Source: an uncultured Pirellula sp. (GTDB lineage: Bacteria; Planctomycetota; Planctomycetia; Pirellulales; Pirellulaceae). Taken from it: 64,000 bases of DNA. The position numbers and the translations under genes were made by a program. Below are positions 25,543 through 36,213 of the stretch, in pieces. How positions within the stretch are numbered: position 1 is the stretch's first letter; each line of letters starts with the position of its first letter. Where the stretch lies: assembly GCA_903858115.1 (NCBI GenBank), contig CAIOHR010000100.1:1-64000 (forward strand). Reading direction: 5' to 3'. Under the pieces are notes generated by a model. That model made no database searches and was not told where the DNA came from. It saw only the letters and a list, made by a program, of their open reading frames with translations.

Positions 25543-28116
25543 TCAATCGAGGTAGACGAATTCGTTACTGTTAAGCAAAACCAAGCAGTAGAGACGAAAC
25601 GCTTGCGCTTCGTCGACAGAGAATTTGGATTGATACGATTGAATGCGAGCCAACCCACGGTCCAATTCGCTATCGGTCGCTGGCCGAGAGTAGACGCTCG
25701 AGATAGCTCTGGCTAGCTTGTCCTTCAATACATTCGTGTTTTGGGAAGCGTACTCTGCTAGCTGATTCGAGTGCTTCTGCATAAAGGAACCGTTGAGCAT
25801 GTTCAACGCTTGGGCGGCCTGCGTCGTGAGGAACCGGGCTTCGCATGTTACATCCGTTTCTGGAAAATCAAACACCGATAGTTCCGGTGGAACCAATGAC
25901 CGTTTGATATGGATGTAGATACTGCGACGAGATTGTTCGGCTTCGGAGGATTTTCCCCATCCCTTGCCTGGCACGCTTTGGCCAGCTTTGACGTCGTCCG
26001 ACACTTCGGGATAGATACTGGGCCCATGCAATTTGTAAGCGATACGGCCAGAGACTGCTAAAACGGAATCGCGAATCTCTTCGGCGCTCAATCGCCGTGC
26101 ATTGAAGCGTGCGAACAAATCGTTTTCAGGGTCCGCATCGACCACTGCTTGCTCGGCAGCGGAACTTTGGCGATAGGTTTCACTCATGAGCATCATACGA
26201 TGCAGTGGCTTTAATCGCCAATCGTTTTCGTTAAGCTGCTGAACCAAGAAGTCGAGCAACTCTGGATGTGTCGGCGCATCTCCCATTTGTCCAAAGTTGT
26301 TCGATGAGCGAACAATGCCGCGTCCGAAGTGATGTTGCCAAAGTCGGTTCACGATCACTCGGCCAGTCAATCGATTGGTATCCGAGGTTAACCACTTCGC
26401 CAGGACCGTTCGACGTTTTGCGGTCGTGTCCTTATCGCTGACCTCGGGGATCTTCGGTGCAGCCTCTCGATAAATGGTCGGAAAGCCTGGTTGAACCTCA
26501 TCGCCCGGAGCAGCAGGGGAACCTCGCATAAGAACGTGAGTCGCAGGTGGTTTGGGATCGCATTTCGCTAATCCAAGCCGGTATTCGGCAGAGATCGCTT
26601 CCGACTCTTTGTTGAGTTTTTCCGATTCCCTTTTGAGCTCTTCGTATTCGTTCCATTCTGCTTCCGAAACGTGGTCTTTGAGCTTTACCTCGAGTACTTT
26701 GTTACGATCGGGACTCTTTGCAGCGGTCTTGTCTTCCTCTGACATCTTTGCGATGCCATCGTTTTCAATTTTCCTCAACTGCTTTTGAATCGCCTTGATC
26801 CGATTCTTGTTCGCTTCCAGCTTGCCGCGCACCGGAAAAGGAGAGACATCGATTTGGGAGTTGCCCCTCTCGTCTCCTCGATTGCCGTACGGGGTTACGT
26901 CCCTGAGAAACGCGACGAGTTGGTAGTAGTCTTTTTGAGGAATCGGATCGATCTTATGATCGTGGCAACGTGCACAGTTCATCGTCAGACCGAGCACACC
27001 TTGTCCGATCGTCGTGACCAAATCATCGTAGCCATCGAATCGAGCTTGTTCGGGGTCTGCGGGTTCGTCGTCCCAAATGCCCAATCGGTAAAAACCAGTC
27101 GCGGTCAACGTTTCGATCGTTGGGTTATCGATTTCGTCGCCAGCGATTTGTTCCGTGAGGAATTGGCGATACGACTTATCGCGATTGAACGAATCGATAA
27201 CGTAGTCGCGATAATACCAAGCGTTCGGTTTGGGCCCGTCGCGTTCATAACTGTTGGTCTCGGCATATCGAACCAAATCGAGCCAACCGCGAGCCATGCG
27301 TTCGCCAAATCGAGGGTCCGCTAGAAGTTTGTCCACAAGCTCTGCGTAGGCTGTTTCCGATGGGTCCTTTACAAATGCTTCGACCGTTTCCAGATCTGGT
27401 GGCACTCCTAAACAATCGAAATAGAGTCGTCGGACCAAGGAGCGTGAATCAGCTCGTTTCGCACCGGCTAGATTTTTACTTTGCCATCCTTTGGCAACGA
27501 ACGCATCGATGGGATTTGCGGCAGCGTGAGATGATTGAGGCTGAGATGATTGAGGCTGAGATGATTGAGGTGTTGTATGCGGCGCAACGGGTACTGCGGG
27601 ATTGGATAGAGGCTCGAAAGCCCAATGGGCTTTGTATTCGGCTCCGGATCGGATCCAATCTTTGAGCAATTGCGCTTGGGTCGCGGTAAGCCCCTCACCT
27701 TCTGGCGGCATTTTCTCAGAAGGGTCGGTGCTTCGGATTCGCTTTAAGATTTCGCTTTTGTCCGGATCCCCAGCGAAGATCGCTTTCGACCCGCTGTCGA
27801 GATCGCGAGTTGCCGAGGCGAACTCATGCAACGCCAAACCGGACTCTTGCGTTTGCGGGCCGTGGCACGAGTAGCAATGCTTGGCCAGAATCGGCCGAAT
27901 TTGCCGGCCAAAGTCAATGTCCTGAACCACTTGGCTCGTCGGTTTGATCGAGGCAGTACTTTCCTCAAAGCTCAGCGCTGCGTCCGTATCGACTGTGACG
28001 AACCATAGGGCCAGACTGGAAATAAGAAAGGGAGCCGAACGATTAGCAACGAATCGTAGAGCCTGTTCGGAATATACCAGAGTAGTTCTCAAGATTCTGT
28101 GGGTGGGAATGAGCAA
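25543..28116 (-). CDS. Planctomycete cytochrome-c-type / DUF1549 / DUF1553 protein (pair 2)
   Basis: An 857-residue protein with an N-terminal hydrophobic segment (about 28-42) acting as signal or anchor. PSCyt1 has C81-Y-S-C-H85 and 'EKMPPEGEGLTATQAQLLKDW'. A linker built from three PQSSQ-type repeats encoded by a 15-bp tandem repeat (27527-27570) leads to DUF1549 with 'RRLYFDCLGVPPDLETVEAF'. A second heme-type motif 'CARCHDHKIDPIPQKDYYQ' follows, then a coiled-coil stretch (Lys/Glu-rich, about 430-520) and DUF1553 ('LTGRVIVNRLWQHHFGRGIV', 'RRLSAEEIRDSVLAVSGRIA'). The middle region is shorter than in the other three paralogues. It is predicted extracytoplasmic. The start could also be internal. 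Confidence 0.92.
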   Translation of the reverse strand: MLIPTHRILRTTLVYSEQALRFVANRSAPFLISSLALWFVTVDTDAALSFEESTASIKPTSQVVQDIDFGRQIRPILAKHCYSCHGPQTQESGLALHEFASATRDLDSGSKAIFAGDPDKSEILKRIRSTDPSEKMPPEGEGLTATQAQLLKDWIRSGAEYKAHWAFEPLSNPAVPVAPHTTPQSSQPQSSQPQSSHAAANPIDAFVAKGWQSKNLAGAKRADSRSLVRRLYFDCLGVPPDLETVEAFVKDPSETAYAELVDKLLADPRFGERMARGWLDLVRYAETNSYERDGPKPNAWYYRDYVIDSFNRDKSYRQFLTEQIAGDEIDNPTIETLTATGFYRLGIWDDEPADPEQARFDGYDDLVTTIGQGVLGLTMNCARCHDHKIDPIPQKDYYQLVAFLRDVTPYGNRGDERGNSQIDVSPFPVRGKLEANKNRIKAIQKQLRKIENDGIAKMSEEDKTAAKSPDRNKVLEVKLKDHVSEAEWNEYEELKRESEKLNKESEAISAEYRLGLAKCDPKPPATHVLMRGSPAAPGDEVQPGFPTIYREAAPKIPEVSDKDTTAKRRTVLAKWLTSDTNRLTGRVIVNRLWQHHFGRGIVRSSNNFGQMGDAPTHPELLDFLVQQLNENDWRLKPLHRMMLMSETYRQSSAAEQAVVDADPENDLFARFNARRLSAEEIRDSVLAVSGRIAYKLHGPSIYPEVSDDVKAGQSVPGKGWGKSSEAEQSRRSIYIHIKRSLVPPELSVFDFPETDVTCEARFLTTQAAQALNMLNGSFMQKHSNQLAEYASQNTNVLKDKLARAISSVYSRPATDSELDRGLARIQSYQSKFSVDEAQAFRLYCLVLLNSNEFVYLD
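27527..27570. repeat. 15-bp tandem repeat inside a coding region
   Basis: Three copies of tgagatgattgaggc (the last one a base short) encode the SQPQS linker repeat of the cytochrome/DUF1549 protein. Being a multiple of three, copy number changes only lengthen the linker. Confidence 0.85.
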
Positions 28117-28341
28117 AAGGGTGGGAAAGCTCGATGCCTAGTATTCTACCTCCAGACAAGTCAGAGGGGTATGCGATGAATTGTGATTGTTGCTCCATTA
28201 CTTTCGCTGAACCTGCGTCGCTAACTTCATCGTTTCTTAACAATACGTACCTACAGCTTACTCGGATTTCTGGAACAATTCGGCCCAGATTCGGGTATAA
28301 CATGCGGACTTCCTAGCAATTTTTCCAGGATTTTACCTCTC

Positions 28342-29313
28342 ATGCGTCTTTCATACATTGCGATTGGTTTGGTTCTTTCTTTCACTGCCTGCTCGAATCT
28401 AGTCGTCGGCCAGACGGTTGATAGCAAATTGCCATCTTACAAGGCGGTTCCGGGCCCGTCTGGACAGTTGAAATCTGTCGGATCCGACACGATGAACACG
28501 CTGATGTTGCAGTGGACAGAGAAGTTTAAGACCTACTACCGAGGAGTTCGAACCGAGGTTGAGGGGCAAGGATCATCCAAGGCCATGCCGGCGTTGATCG
28601 AGGGGGCTGCTAGCTTTGGCCCCATGAGTCGAGATGCGAAGTCGAACGAGATTGCCGACTTTGAGAAGAAATTCGGATACAAACCGACGTTGCTTCCAAC
28701 CAGCATCGATTTGCTTGCGATCTACGTGCATCGCGATTGTCCTTTGGATTCGATTTCGATGGAGCAAGCGGACGCCATCTTTTCCAGCACACGAAAGCTT
28801 GGTGGTGAAGCCATCGTCACTTGGGAGCAATTAGGACTCAAGGGTGAGTATGAGGAGCGGCCGATTGCGATCTTTGGTCGGAATGCAGCGTCCGGAACTT
28901 ATGGGTTCTTCAAAGAGAAGGTCCTCGGGAATGGCGATTTCTTAGAAACGGTGAACGAACAGCCGGGAAGTACGGCGGTGATCTCGTCCATCGGCGAAAA
29001 TAAATTTGCAATAGGCTATAGCGGCATCGGCTACAAAACAGCAGCCGTCAAGGCGTTGAAGATCGCTGCGAAAAAAGGTGGTGAGGCCATAGAACCCTCG
29101 GGCGATAATGCTTACAACGGAACTTATCCGCTCGCGAGATACTTGTTCCTTGCGACAAACTACAAACCGACCAGCAAATTAGAACCTCTTCGACGAGAGT
29201 TTATCCGGTTCATTTATAGCAAAGAAGGCCAGGAGTTAGCGGTCAAGGACGGTTACTTTCCAGTAGATGCCACCATCGCGGCGAAAGCCCTGAAGATGGT
29301 CGGCATTCAGTAG
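28342..29313 (+). CDS. pstS: Phosphate ABC transporter substrate-binding protein PstS
   Basis: A 323-residue protein with a signal peptide ('MRLSYIAIGLVLSFTACSN', possibly a lipoprotein at the Cys though the lipobox is imperfect). The phosphate-binding signatures of PstS are present: 'LKSVGSDTMNTLMLQW', 'VEGQGSSKAMPALIEGAASF' with 'GPMSR', and 'GRNAASGTYGFFKEKVLG'. It binds inorganic phosphate in the periplasm and delivers it to PstCA. It is the first gene of pstS-pstC-pstA-pstB, with pstC starting 93 nt downstream. No match to the Escherichia-type Pho box was found by eye in the 225-bp upstream gap, and no PhoU/PhoR/PhoB genes lie in the window. Confidence 0.93.
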   Translation: MRLSYIAIGLVLSFTACSNLVVGQTVDSKLPSYKAVPGPSGQLKSVGSDTMNTLMLQWTEKFKTYYRGVRTEVEGQGSSKAMPALIEGAASFGPMSRDAKSNEIADFEKKFGYKPTLLPTSIDLLAIYVHRDCPLDSISMEQADAIFSSTRKLGGEAIVTWEQLGLKGEYEERPIAIFGRNAASGTYGFFKEKVLGNGDFLETVNEQPGSTAVISSIGENKFAIGYSGIGYKTAAVKALKIAAKKGGEAIEPSGDNAYNGTYPLARYLFLATNYKPTSKLEPLRREFIRFIYSKEGQELAVKDGYFPVDATIAAKALKMVGIQ

Positions 29314-29406
29314 TAACCCCCGGTCGAGCATCGACGGAATGTTCTCAGATTTGATGCAACGGATGGATTGCGAACACGAAACACGCCTCCATCATGCGAA
29401 TGAAGC

Positions 29407-32058
29407 ATGGTGTACGCAAGAGTGGCAACTTACGTGAATCAAAAAGAAACTGAACCCATCCGCCTCCATCGAAATCGAAATTCCTCTCGCTGGGTACGGG
29501 TGTCTGATCGTATCGCCAAACAGATCATCACGGTCGGTGGCATCGGTACGATCTTCGTCGTCATGTTGGTGGTTTTTGTTCTGATCGGCAATGTATTGCC
29601 GATGTTCCAACCCAACAAGATTGAATCTCTCGCATCGATCCCGATTTCCGATGGGGCGAACATCTTGGGCGCGGGGGTGGATGAATACGGCGATACGTGC
29701 TGGACCATTCAACGCGATTCGACGCTGCGAATGGTTTCGGTTCGGACTGGGGAGTTGTTGTCAGAACATCGCCCAGAGCCATCCGCCTCAGCGACAGAAA
29801 AAACTTCGTCGGGATCAGGAGTCAATGTGACTTGTGTCGCGATTGGCGACGACGATTCGAGCTTGCTCCTAGGGTACGAAGATGGCACCGTGCGTCCTGT
29901 TCTTTTGAAGCGCGAGGTAACCTTCTTCAAAGCGGCAGATTTGACTGACGTCAGATTCATCGATGGCGTCGCTGTGCAAGATGGGTCGATATTACGTCAA
30001 TTGCCAACAGGTTTGATTCGCAAACAAAGCCTGGAATCGGTAACGTTTCATCCGGCGATTCCGCTATTCGACTCCTCTATCAAGGCCGTCGATTGGAAAA
30101 CGCCTCAAGCAGTCTCGAGCTTCGACGAGTCGATGACATGGGTCCTCGGTGCAACGGATGGTAAATCAGTCGCGTTGTCCCGCATCCAAAACACTGCAAG
30201 CTTGACAGGTCAGATCAGTCAAGCCACGGAGTTATGGAAAAGTACGCCGCTCGAAAACGAGAGCCAGTCGCCGGTGGAGACCTTGATGATTGATTCGCGC
30301 GGCGAGCATATTAGCACACTCAACGCCGCGGGGCAGATTCGCTATTGGGGAATTGCTGGAGATCGTGCGTTAGAGGCTCGTCAATCGCATTTATCTTTAG
30401 CAGGTAGCGAAAGCAAATCTACTTGCTCGACACCATTGCTTGGACGCACATCGCTAATGATCGGCGCTGAGTCTGGTCATATTGAGACTGTCTCTATGTC
30501 CGCCGTGGGTGACAATCAAGAATGGATGTCGATCCATCGCTTTCTAGGCGCGGGTGGAAAAGTGGTTTCGCTCGCATCTTCGACCGAAGCTAGAGTGGTC
30601 GCGGCAAAATTTGAAAGTGGAACTCAAGCTCTCTACTATGTTCCGACCAATCGAGAATTGATTCGTTGGAACGCCAAAACAAACGAGTCGCCCAAAGGGG
30701 ATGTCTTTTTCTCGTCCAACGCGAAGATCGTCGGCTTGATCGGCGAAAACAAAATCGAACTATGGAACATTGATGTCCCATTTCCGGAAGCGAGTTGGTC
30801 GGCGTTTTTTGGACGTATTTGGTACGAGGGGTACTCGTCTCCCCAGCATGTCTGGCAGAGTAGCACTGGTAGTATCGAAGGCGAGTACAAGTTTGGGTTC
30901 ATGCCTTTGATCTTTGGAACGTTGAAGGCAACTTTTTATTCAATGCTCATCGGTGCACCAATCGCATTGATGGCCGCGATCTTCGGCAGCGAGTTCATGA
31001 GTAGTCGATGGCGGATGCGAATCAAGCCAGCGATCGAATTGATGGCGAGCGTGCCGAGTGTAGTTTTGGGATTCATTGGCGCGTTGGTGCTAGCGCCTTT
31101 GCTGCGAGACAATTTGATGGCAGCGTTGATCTCTGTGCCGATGGTGCTCTTCTTCTTTTTGTTGGGCGCTCATTTCTGGTTGATGATCCCATCAACGATT
31201 GCGATTCAGAATCGACATCGACGGCTACCAATTCTGATACTGTTGATTCCTATCGGCTTGGCAACTGCATTTTTTGTCGCCGGTCCGATCGAGCAACTGT
31301 TATTCAATGGCAGCCTAACACAGTGGCTTTCAGGTCAAAATGGATCGGGTTGGTCGGGGTGGTTTTGTTTGGGGCTTTTCCCTCTGAGCATGTTGGTAGC
31401 TTGGTTGGCGGCGGGACCTATTAGCCCATGGTTACAACAGAAAGCGAGCCGCATGACATCGGCCCGCTTTAGCGTTTTCAACCTCGGCTACTTCCTGGTC
31501 GCGACGGTAATGGTCTTTGTTTTGTCTGCAATCGTAGCCTTTGCACTGAGCTCGATGGGCTGGGATCCGCGAGGTTCGCTGGTGGGGCCGTATCAGGAGC
31601 GGAATGCAATTTTGGTAGGTTGTATCCTGGGGTTTGCCATCATCCCGATCATTTACACTATTTCTGAGGACGCGTTGCAATCCGTACCACAGCATTTGCG
31701 AAGCGCATCGCTCGGGTGTGGTGCGACCACGTGGCAGACTACGATTCGCGTCGTTGTACCGACAGCCATGAGCGGACTCTTTAGTGCGCTCATGATCGGC
31801 TTTGGGCGAGCGGTTGGGGAGACGATGGTGGTGCTCATGGCTGCAGGGAATACACCGTTGATGGATATCAACCCGATGAATGGATACCGCACGATGTCTG
31901 CGACCTTGGCAACCGAGCTTCCCGAAGCCGCCAGAGGTTCGACACACTATCATGGGCTCTTTCTCGCTGCTTTGTTGCTGTTCTGCTTTACTCTAGTGGC
32001 GAACACTTTAGCGGAATTGGTCCGCATGCGATTTCGTAAACGAGCATTTCAATTATGA
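29407..32058 (+). CDS. pstC: Phosphate ABC transporter permease PstC with large periplasmic domain
   Basis: An 883-residue protein, far longer than the roughly 320 residues of classical PstC. After one membrane segment (about 40-65), some 430 residues of beta-rich sequence resembling WD40-like propeller blades ('CVAIGDDDSSLLLGYEDGTV', 'TLMIDSRGEHISTLNAAGQI') lie in the periplasm. The permease core follows from about residue 500, with the EAA-type loop 'GCGATTWQTTIRVVVPTAMSG' and 'IGFGRAVGETMVVLMAAGN', diagnostic of PstC. Its ATG at 29407 has only a weak ribosome binding site. It overlaps pstA by ATGA at 32055-32058, showing translational coupling. It forms the inner-membrane phosphate channel with PstA. 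Confidence 0.92.
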   Translation: MVYARVATYVNQKETEPIRLHRNRNSSRWVRVSDRIAKQIITVGGIGTIFVVMLVVFVLIGNVLPMFQPNKIESLASIPISDGANILGAGVDEYGDTCWTIQRDSTLRMVSVRTGELLSEHRPEPSASATEKTSSGSGVNVTCVAIGDDDSSLLLGYEDGTVRPVLLKREVTFFKAADLTDVRFIDGVAVQDGSILRQLPTGLIRKQSLESVTFHPAIPLFDSSIKAVDWKTPQAVSSFDESMTWVLGATDGKSVALSRIQNTASLTGQISQATELWKSTPLENESQSPVETLMIDSRGEHISTLNAAGQIRYWGIAGDRALEARQSHLSLAGSESKSTCSTPLLGRTSLMIGAESGHIETVSMSAVGDNQEWMSIHRFLGAGGKVVSLASSTEARVVAAKFESGTQALYYVPTNRELIRWNAKTNESPKGDVFFSSNAKIVGLIGENKIELWNIDVPFPEASWSAFFGRIWYEGYSSPQHVWQSSTGSIEGEYKFGFMPLIFGTLKATFYSMLIGAPIALMAAIFGSEFMSSRWRMRIKPAIELMASVPSVVLGFIGALVLAPLLRDNLMAALISVPMVLFFFLLGAHFWLMIPSTIAIQNRHRRLPILILLIPIGLATAFFVAGPIEQLLFNGSLTQWLSGQNGSGWSGWFCLGLFPLSMLVAWLAAGPISPWLQQKASRMTSARFSVFNLGYFLVATVMVFVLSAIVAFALSSMGWDPRGSLVGPYQERNAILVGCILGFAIIPIIYTISEDALQSVPQHLRSASLGCGATTWQTTIRVVVPTAMSGLFSALMIGFGRAVGETMVVLMAAGNTPLMDINPMNGYRTMSATLATELPEAARGSTHYHGLFLAALLLFCFTLVANTLAELVRMRFRKRAFQL

Positions 32059-34553
32059 AGTCGAGCACGCGCAGTCATAACAGTGGTAAAAGCCTCATCG
32101 CCCAAGGTGAGCCGATGGTCTGGCTCAGCGGTGGCATGTTTGCGATCGCCTGCGCAATGATCGTTGCGTTGATTAGCTTGATCCTCTATCAAGGGCTTTC
32201 AACACTCTGGCCTCGCCCATTTGTGATTTACGGTCTCGACGACGGGACCATGGTTGGCGGCGAGTTGGTTGGCGATTCGACCTTTACACTCTCACAATCA
32301 GGACTTTCCGATTTACCCGAAGCATCGCGAGAGAAAGCTAAAGCGATCTTGGGCAAGGCAGAAATCACAAAATCGAAACAGCTTTACCTTCGAACAGGCA
32401 ACTTCGATGTTGGAAATCGACACTTCGCTTATGTACCGAACGTAACACTCTCGGATCCGAAACCCGAGTTGCCTCGCGATATTTGGCTCGTCGAACGCTT
32501 GGAATGGGGAGTCCTCTTCGGCTTCCCAGTGAAGTACACCCATGAGTATCAACCGGAGATGGATCACGATTTTGTTTTGCTTCAAACACTCGTTCAACAA
32601 ATCGACCGATTCCGTCCAACGGAGGAAACGTTGGCCAAGACGTTTGACGAATCGGTTCCGAAACTAGAGGAGCTGTTAGACGCCGAGCATGCACAATTGA
32701 CCGACGAACATCGAAATGGTTCCGATGCTATTCCAGCCGAGGTTGTGGATCGCAAAGAACTGGATTCCATCGTCGCTCAATCGCATCGACGAGTGAGTCT
32801 CTACTCGCAACAAATGGAGCACGCGAAGGAAGCATTGGGACGGCTCGATCGCAACTTGGCCAAAGCGAGATTAACGGTTCGAATGGCCGAGCTTCGTGAG
32901 AAAACAGACCTGCTTAGTACGCTCGACGATGGATTGCAACTGGCTGCATCGCTGGGCACACTGCGCCAGCAATGGACGGACCTGGAAGAGTCTTTGGCAG
33001 TATGGAAGCGCAAAGCCGCTACCTCGAAGTCCACCGAGGTAACCACTTTGCTGAATCAACTGGATGCTTCGCTCGCCAAAGAAAAGACCGCAGAGCTAGA
33101 GCCGCTCGTTCAAGCCGTTGAGGAATGGAAGACAGCGACAACAAAAGAGCTCCCTGCTCGATCGAAGCAGTCGATCGACGCAGCGATCAGCGTGGCTGAA
33201 GCAACAGCCGCGCAGCAAATCCTATTGAATGCCGAGATTGGTAGATTGGAATGGGTACGCGGTGCGGATCAAATCGTGTTTCAGCTTCCACTCATGGCCG
33301 GCAATGTTTTAGAGTCGGTGCCCGAATCTATGAAGCGCGGCATCGCGACGTCGGAACTCGCCGATCGTTCAACGCAGTATGCATGGGTACCCGCAGACGG
33401 GGCGAAACCCCTGGCGCTTTCTACCAAGAGTATTGCGGTTGCCGATATGGTTCGCTGGTTCCCTCCCAACAACATCAGTTGGTTTGGTAAGTTGCAAGTT
33501 TATTTCTCGCGTTGGTTCGAGTTTCTATTCGGAGAGCCGCGGGAGGCTGGGATAGAAGGCGGCTTCTTCCCTGCAATCTTCGGAACAGTCGTGATGACGC
33601 TGTTGATGTCTCTCGCAGTGATGCCTTTTGGTGTGATGGCTGCCTTGTACATGCGCGAGTATGCCAAGAACGGTTGGGTACTGAGCTTGATCCGCATCAG
33701 CATCAACAATCTCGCGGGTGTCCCTAGCATTGTCTACGGTGTGTTCGGACTTGCATTCTTCTGCTACGCGATCGGTGGTTATGTCGATGGTGGGCCGGTG
33801 AAGGCTGGGTTTACGCCATGGCCGCCAGTGACCTGGTTTGCAGCATGTGCAGGGACCGTATTGGCGGGAACCGCCGCGTTTTTCTTTGCGTTTTTGAGTT
33901 CTGGTTCCCCAGCACAAATGAGCGCGTCGCGAAAACGCATCGCATCTTTTGCAGGATTGTTCTGGGTGCTTTGTTTGGTTGGCTTTGTTTTGTTGCTAGT
34001 CAAGACACCTTACTTCGACGGCTTCTATCAAGCGAGTTTACCCAACCCAACCTTCGGGAAAGGATGTTTGTTGTGGGCATCCTGCACACTCGCATTGTTG
34101 ACGTTGCCTGTGGTGATTGTATCTACCGAAGAAGCATTGTCCGCGGTACCCAACTCACTCCGCGAAGGCTCTTATGCTTGCGGTGCGGGCAAATGGCAAA
34201 CGCTTCAGCGCATCGTATTGCCCTATGCACGCCCAGGGATCATCACCGGTTTTATTCTCTCCATGGCACGTGGTGCAGGCGAGGTCGCACCGATGATGTT
34301 GGTCGGAGCGATTCCATTGGCAACGGAGTTGCCGCTCGATGGCGAGTTTCCGTTTTTTCACGGTTCCCGTTCCTTTATGCATCTCGGCTTCCAAATTTTC
34401 TCACTCGGTTTTCAAAGTCAGAATAGCGAGGCAGCGAAGCCCATGGTTTTCACCGCCACATTGTTGTTGCTTACGATTGTCACGTTGCTGAACGTGGCTG
34501 CGATTTGGTTGCGAGCTAGGTTGCGAAAACGATTCCAAAGTAGTCAGTTCTAA
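32055..34553 (+). CDS. pstA: Phosphate ABC transporter permease PstA with coiled-coil periplasmic insert
   Basis: An 832-residue protein against about 290 for classical PstA. The first membrane segment (about 27-50) is followed by some 430 residues predicted outside the membrane, including a long Glu/Lys/Ala/Leu-rich coiled coil (about 200-390: '[20 protein letters not shown]' and neighbours). The permease core starts near 495 with '[20 protein letters not shown]' then '[17 protein letters not shown]', and carries the EAA loop '[20 protein letters not shown]' and '[17 protein letters not shown]', typical of PstA. It overlaps pstC by four bases and precedes pstB by 17 nt. The insert is not needed for the known transport chemistry; its function is unknown. 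Confidence 0.92.
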   Translation: MKSSTRSHNSGKSLIAQGEPMVWLSGGMFAIACAMIVALISLILYQGLSTLWPRPFVIYGLDDGTMVGGELVGDSTFTLSQSGLSDLPEASREKAKAILGKAEITKSKQLYLRTGNFDVGNRHFAYVPNVTLSDPKPELPRDIWLVERLEWGVLFGFPVKYTHEYQPEMDHDFVLLQTLVQQIDRFRPTEETLAKTFDESVPKLEELLDAEHAQLTDEHRNGSDAIPAEVVDRKELDSIVAQSHRRVSLYSQQMEHAKEALGRLDRNLAKARLTVRMAELREKTDLLSTLDDGLQLAASLGTLRQQWTDLEESLAVWKRKAATSKSTEVTTLLNQLDASLAKEKTAELEPLVQAVEEWKTATTKELPARSKQSIDAAISVAEATAAQQILLNAEIGRLEWVRGADQIVFQLPLMAGNVLESVPESMKRGIATSELADRSTQYAWVPADGAKPLALSTKSIAVADMVRWFPPNNISWFGKLQVYFSRWFEFLFGEPREAGIEGGFFPAIFGTVVMTLLMSLAVMPFGVMAALYMREYAKNGWVLSLIRISINNLAGVPSIVYGVFGLAFFCYAIGGYVDGGPVKAGFTPWPPVTWFAACAGTVLAGTAAFFFAFLSSGSPAQMSASRKRIASFAGLFWVLCLVGFVLLLVKTPYFDGFYQASLPNPTFGKGCLLWASCTLALLTLPVVIVSTEEALSAVPNSLREGSYACGAGKWQTLQRIVLPYARPGIITGFILSMARGAGEVAPMMLVGAIPLATELPLDGEFPFFHGSRSFMHLGFQIFSLGFQSQNSEAAKPMVFTATLLLLTIVTLLNVAAIWLRARLRKRFQSSQF

Positions 34554-34570
34554 GAAAGGCCTTCACCGGA

Positions 34571-35395
34571 ATGGATCGACTCAAAGCCATAGCGGATGGC
34601 AAAGCCGTCGAATCGGTCGTGCATGAAGATGTACTGGCCGCTGAACCTGTATTGAGAATTCAGAAGTTCAATCTGTTCTACGGACGCAAACAGGCTTTGC
34701 ACAATATCTCCATGCCTATCGCCAAAGGGCAGGTGACTGCTCTTATTGGCCCGAGCGGTTGTGGCAAATCCACGTTGCTACGCAGTGTAAATCGCATGAA
34801 CGACTTGATCGATTCCGTTCGTATCGAAGGGGATATGATCTTGGGCAACGATTCGATCTTTGCGCCTGGCGTGGATGTCATCCAGCTTCGAAAGAGAATG
34901 GGGATGGTGTTCCAAAAGCCGAACCCATTTCCGATGAGTATTTTTGAAAACGTTGTCTACCCGCTGCGAATCGATGGCGAAAGAAACAAACAACGCTTGA
35001 TGGAGGTCTGCGAGCATTCGCTCCGCGGTGCCGCATTGTGGGAAGAGGTGAAAGACCGTTTGCATGAAAGTGGTCTGGGATTGTCGGGTGGCCAGCAACA
35101 ACGACTATGTATCGCGCGTGCCATCGCGAGCGATCCCGAAGTACTGTTGCTCGATGAGCCTTGCTCGGCACTCGATCCCATCGCGACGGGCAAGATCGAG
35201 GATTTGATCGATGGTCTCAAGGGAAACTACTCCATCCTCATTGTGACCCACAACATGCAGCAGGCCTCGCGGGTTAGCAACTACACCGCGTTCATGTATC
35301 TCGGCCGACTCGTGGAGCTCGGACAAACGTCAACCATTTTTACGAAGCCGAAACTGCAAGAAACCGAAGACTACATCACAGGTCGATTCGGTTAA
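34571..35395 (+). CDS. pstB: Phosphate ABC transporter ATPase PstB
   Basis: A 274-residue ATPase with Walker A G60-P-S-G-C-G-K-S-T68, Q-loop in '[20 protein letters not shown]', ABC signature LSGGQQQR (171-178), Walker B VLLLDEP (191-197) and H-loop His227 in '[20 protein letters not shown]'. '[10 protein letters not shown]' is a PstB-specific stretch. It energises phosphate import through PstCA. The extra 25 residues at the N-terminus may not be translated, but no better start with a ribosome binding site is visible. Its stop overlaps the convergent trmL stop by three bases. Confidence 0.97.
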   Translation: MDRLKAIADGKAVESVVHEDVLAAEPVLRIQKFNLFYGRKQALHNISMPIAKGQVTALIGPSGCGKSTLLRSVNRMNDLIDSVRIEGDMILGNDSIFAPGVDVIQLRKRMGMVFQKPNPFPMSIFENVVYPLRIDGERNKQRLMEVCEHSLRGAALWEEVKDRLHESGLGLSGGQQQRLCIARAIASDPEVLLLDEPCSALDPIATGKIEDLIDGLKGNYSILIVTHNMQQASRVSNYTAFMYLGRLVELGQTSTIFTKPKLQETEDYITGRFG

Positions 35396-35844
35396 GCGAT
35401 CTGTCGGTAGGCTTCGTAGACACCTATTCCAACAGACACAGCAAGATTGAGGCTTCTGACGGGCCCGATCATGGGCAAGCTGACGCAGTGCGCTTCAAAT
35501 TTGGTCCGAATCGATTCTGGTAGTCCACTAGTCTCACTTCCGAATACCAACCAATCGCTTGGCTGATAAGCGATGGTCGTATACGACCGGGTCGCAAATT
35601 TGGTAAAGAACCAAGCTCGGTTTTGATCCATCACCGGGAGCAGGTGTTCCCAAGAGTCGACCGCTTCCCATTGGAGATGTTGCCAATAATCGAGACCCGC
35701 CCGAAGCAATTGCTTTTCGTCCATCCGAAAGCCAGTCGGCTTCACGATCCAGAGCTTTGCGTTGAGCGCGACACAGGTACGGCCGATGTTGCCCGTGTTT
35801 TGTGGTATCTCGGGCTGGAAAAGTACGACGTTGAGCGTTGGCAT
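35392..35844 (-). CDS. trmL: tRNA (cytidine/uridine-34 2'-O)-methyltransferase TrmL
   Basis: A 150-residue SPOUT methyltransferase of standard TrmL length. The three conserved motifs are '[14 protein letters not shown]' (11-24), '[10 protein letters not shown]' (101-110) and the C-terminal knot '[16 protein letters not shown]' (125-140), which binds S-adenosylmethionine. TrmL methylates the wobble ribose of certain leucine tRNAs. It lies 7 nt after the YbaB gene and is probably the last gene of a small operon starting at 37524. Confidence 0.95.
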   Translation of the reverse strand: MPTLNVVLFQPEIPQNTGNIGRTCVALNAKLWIVKPTGFRMDEKQLLRAGLDYWQHLQWEAVDSWEHLLPVMDQNRAWFFTKFATRSYTTIAYQPSDWLVFGSETSGLPESIRTKFEAHCVSLPMIGPVRSLNLAVSVGIGVYEAYRQIA

Positions 35845-35851
35845 GGTGAAA

Positions 35852-36208
35852 CTACCCCGCGATATTCTTCAGCATATCATTGAATCCAGGGAAGATCTCG
35901 GCACCACCCGTGAGATCGCGAATCGCCTGGATGTGCAGTTCTTTTGCGGCTCGGTTCGCTTGGTTCATCGCATCCTTGGTGAGATGTTCTAACGTGGACT
36001 TATGTTCCGGTTGCAACAACGTGGACGAGATGTCGACGTTCGTAACGATACCGAGTCCGCTCATTTCGACATTCACTGTTCCGTCGATTCCCTTGCTCGA
36101 GCCGTAGACACGAGCCGACTCTAGTTTCAATTGCATCGCGCGAACTTGAGGCCCGAGTTGGGTCAAGTTCTTCATGGCGCTGGCAAAGTTTGTCAGATTC
36201 TTGAACAT
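35852..36208 (-). CDS. YbaB/EbfC-family nucleoid-associated protein
   Basis: A 118-residue protein with the YbaB/EbfC layout: N-terminal helix ('MFKNLTNFASAMKNLTQLG'), three central strands ('YGSSKGIDGTVNVEMSGLGI'), and two C-terminal helices ('KSTLEHLTKDAMNQANRAAK'). Family members bind DNA as dimers. In many bacteria the gene lies between dnaX and recR; here it lies between an oxidoreductase (5 nt upstream) and trmL (7 nt downstream), an unusual setting. The fit is good except for a rather divergent loop after the strands. Confidence 0.85.
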   Translation of the reverse strand: MFKNLTNFASAMKNLTQLGPQVRAMQLKLESARVYGSSKGIDGTVNVEMSGLGIVTNVDISSTLLQPEHKSTLEHLTKDAMNQANRAAKELHIQAIRDLTGGAEIFPGFNDMLKNIAG

Positions 36209-36213
36209 TCCGT

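Noticed and set aside
27527-27570. Possible CRISPR-like repeats (also the heptamer array at 23209-23247)
   Set aside because: Units are 7 or 15 bp, contiguous with no spacers, and one is inside a coding region; no cas genes.
28117-28341. Pho box before pstS
   Set aside because: No pair of CTGTCAT-like direct repeats was found; TTAAC-like words occur but not at convincing spacing.
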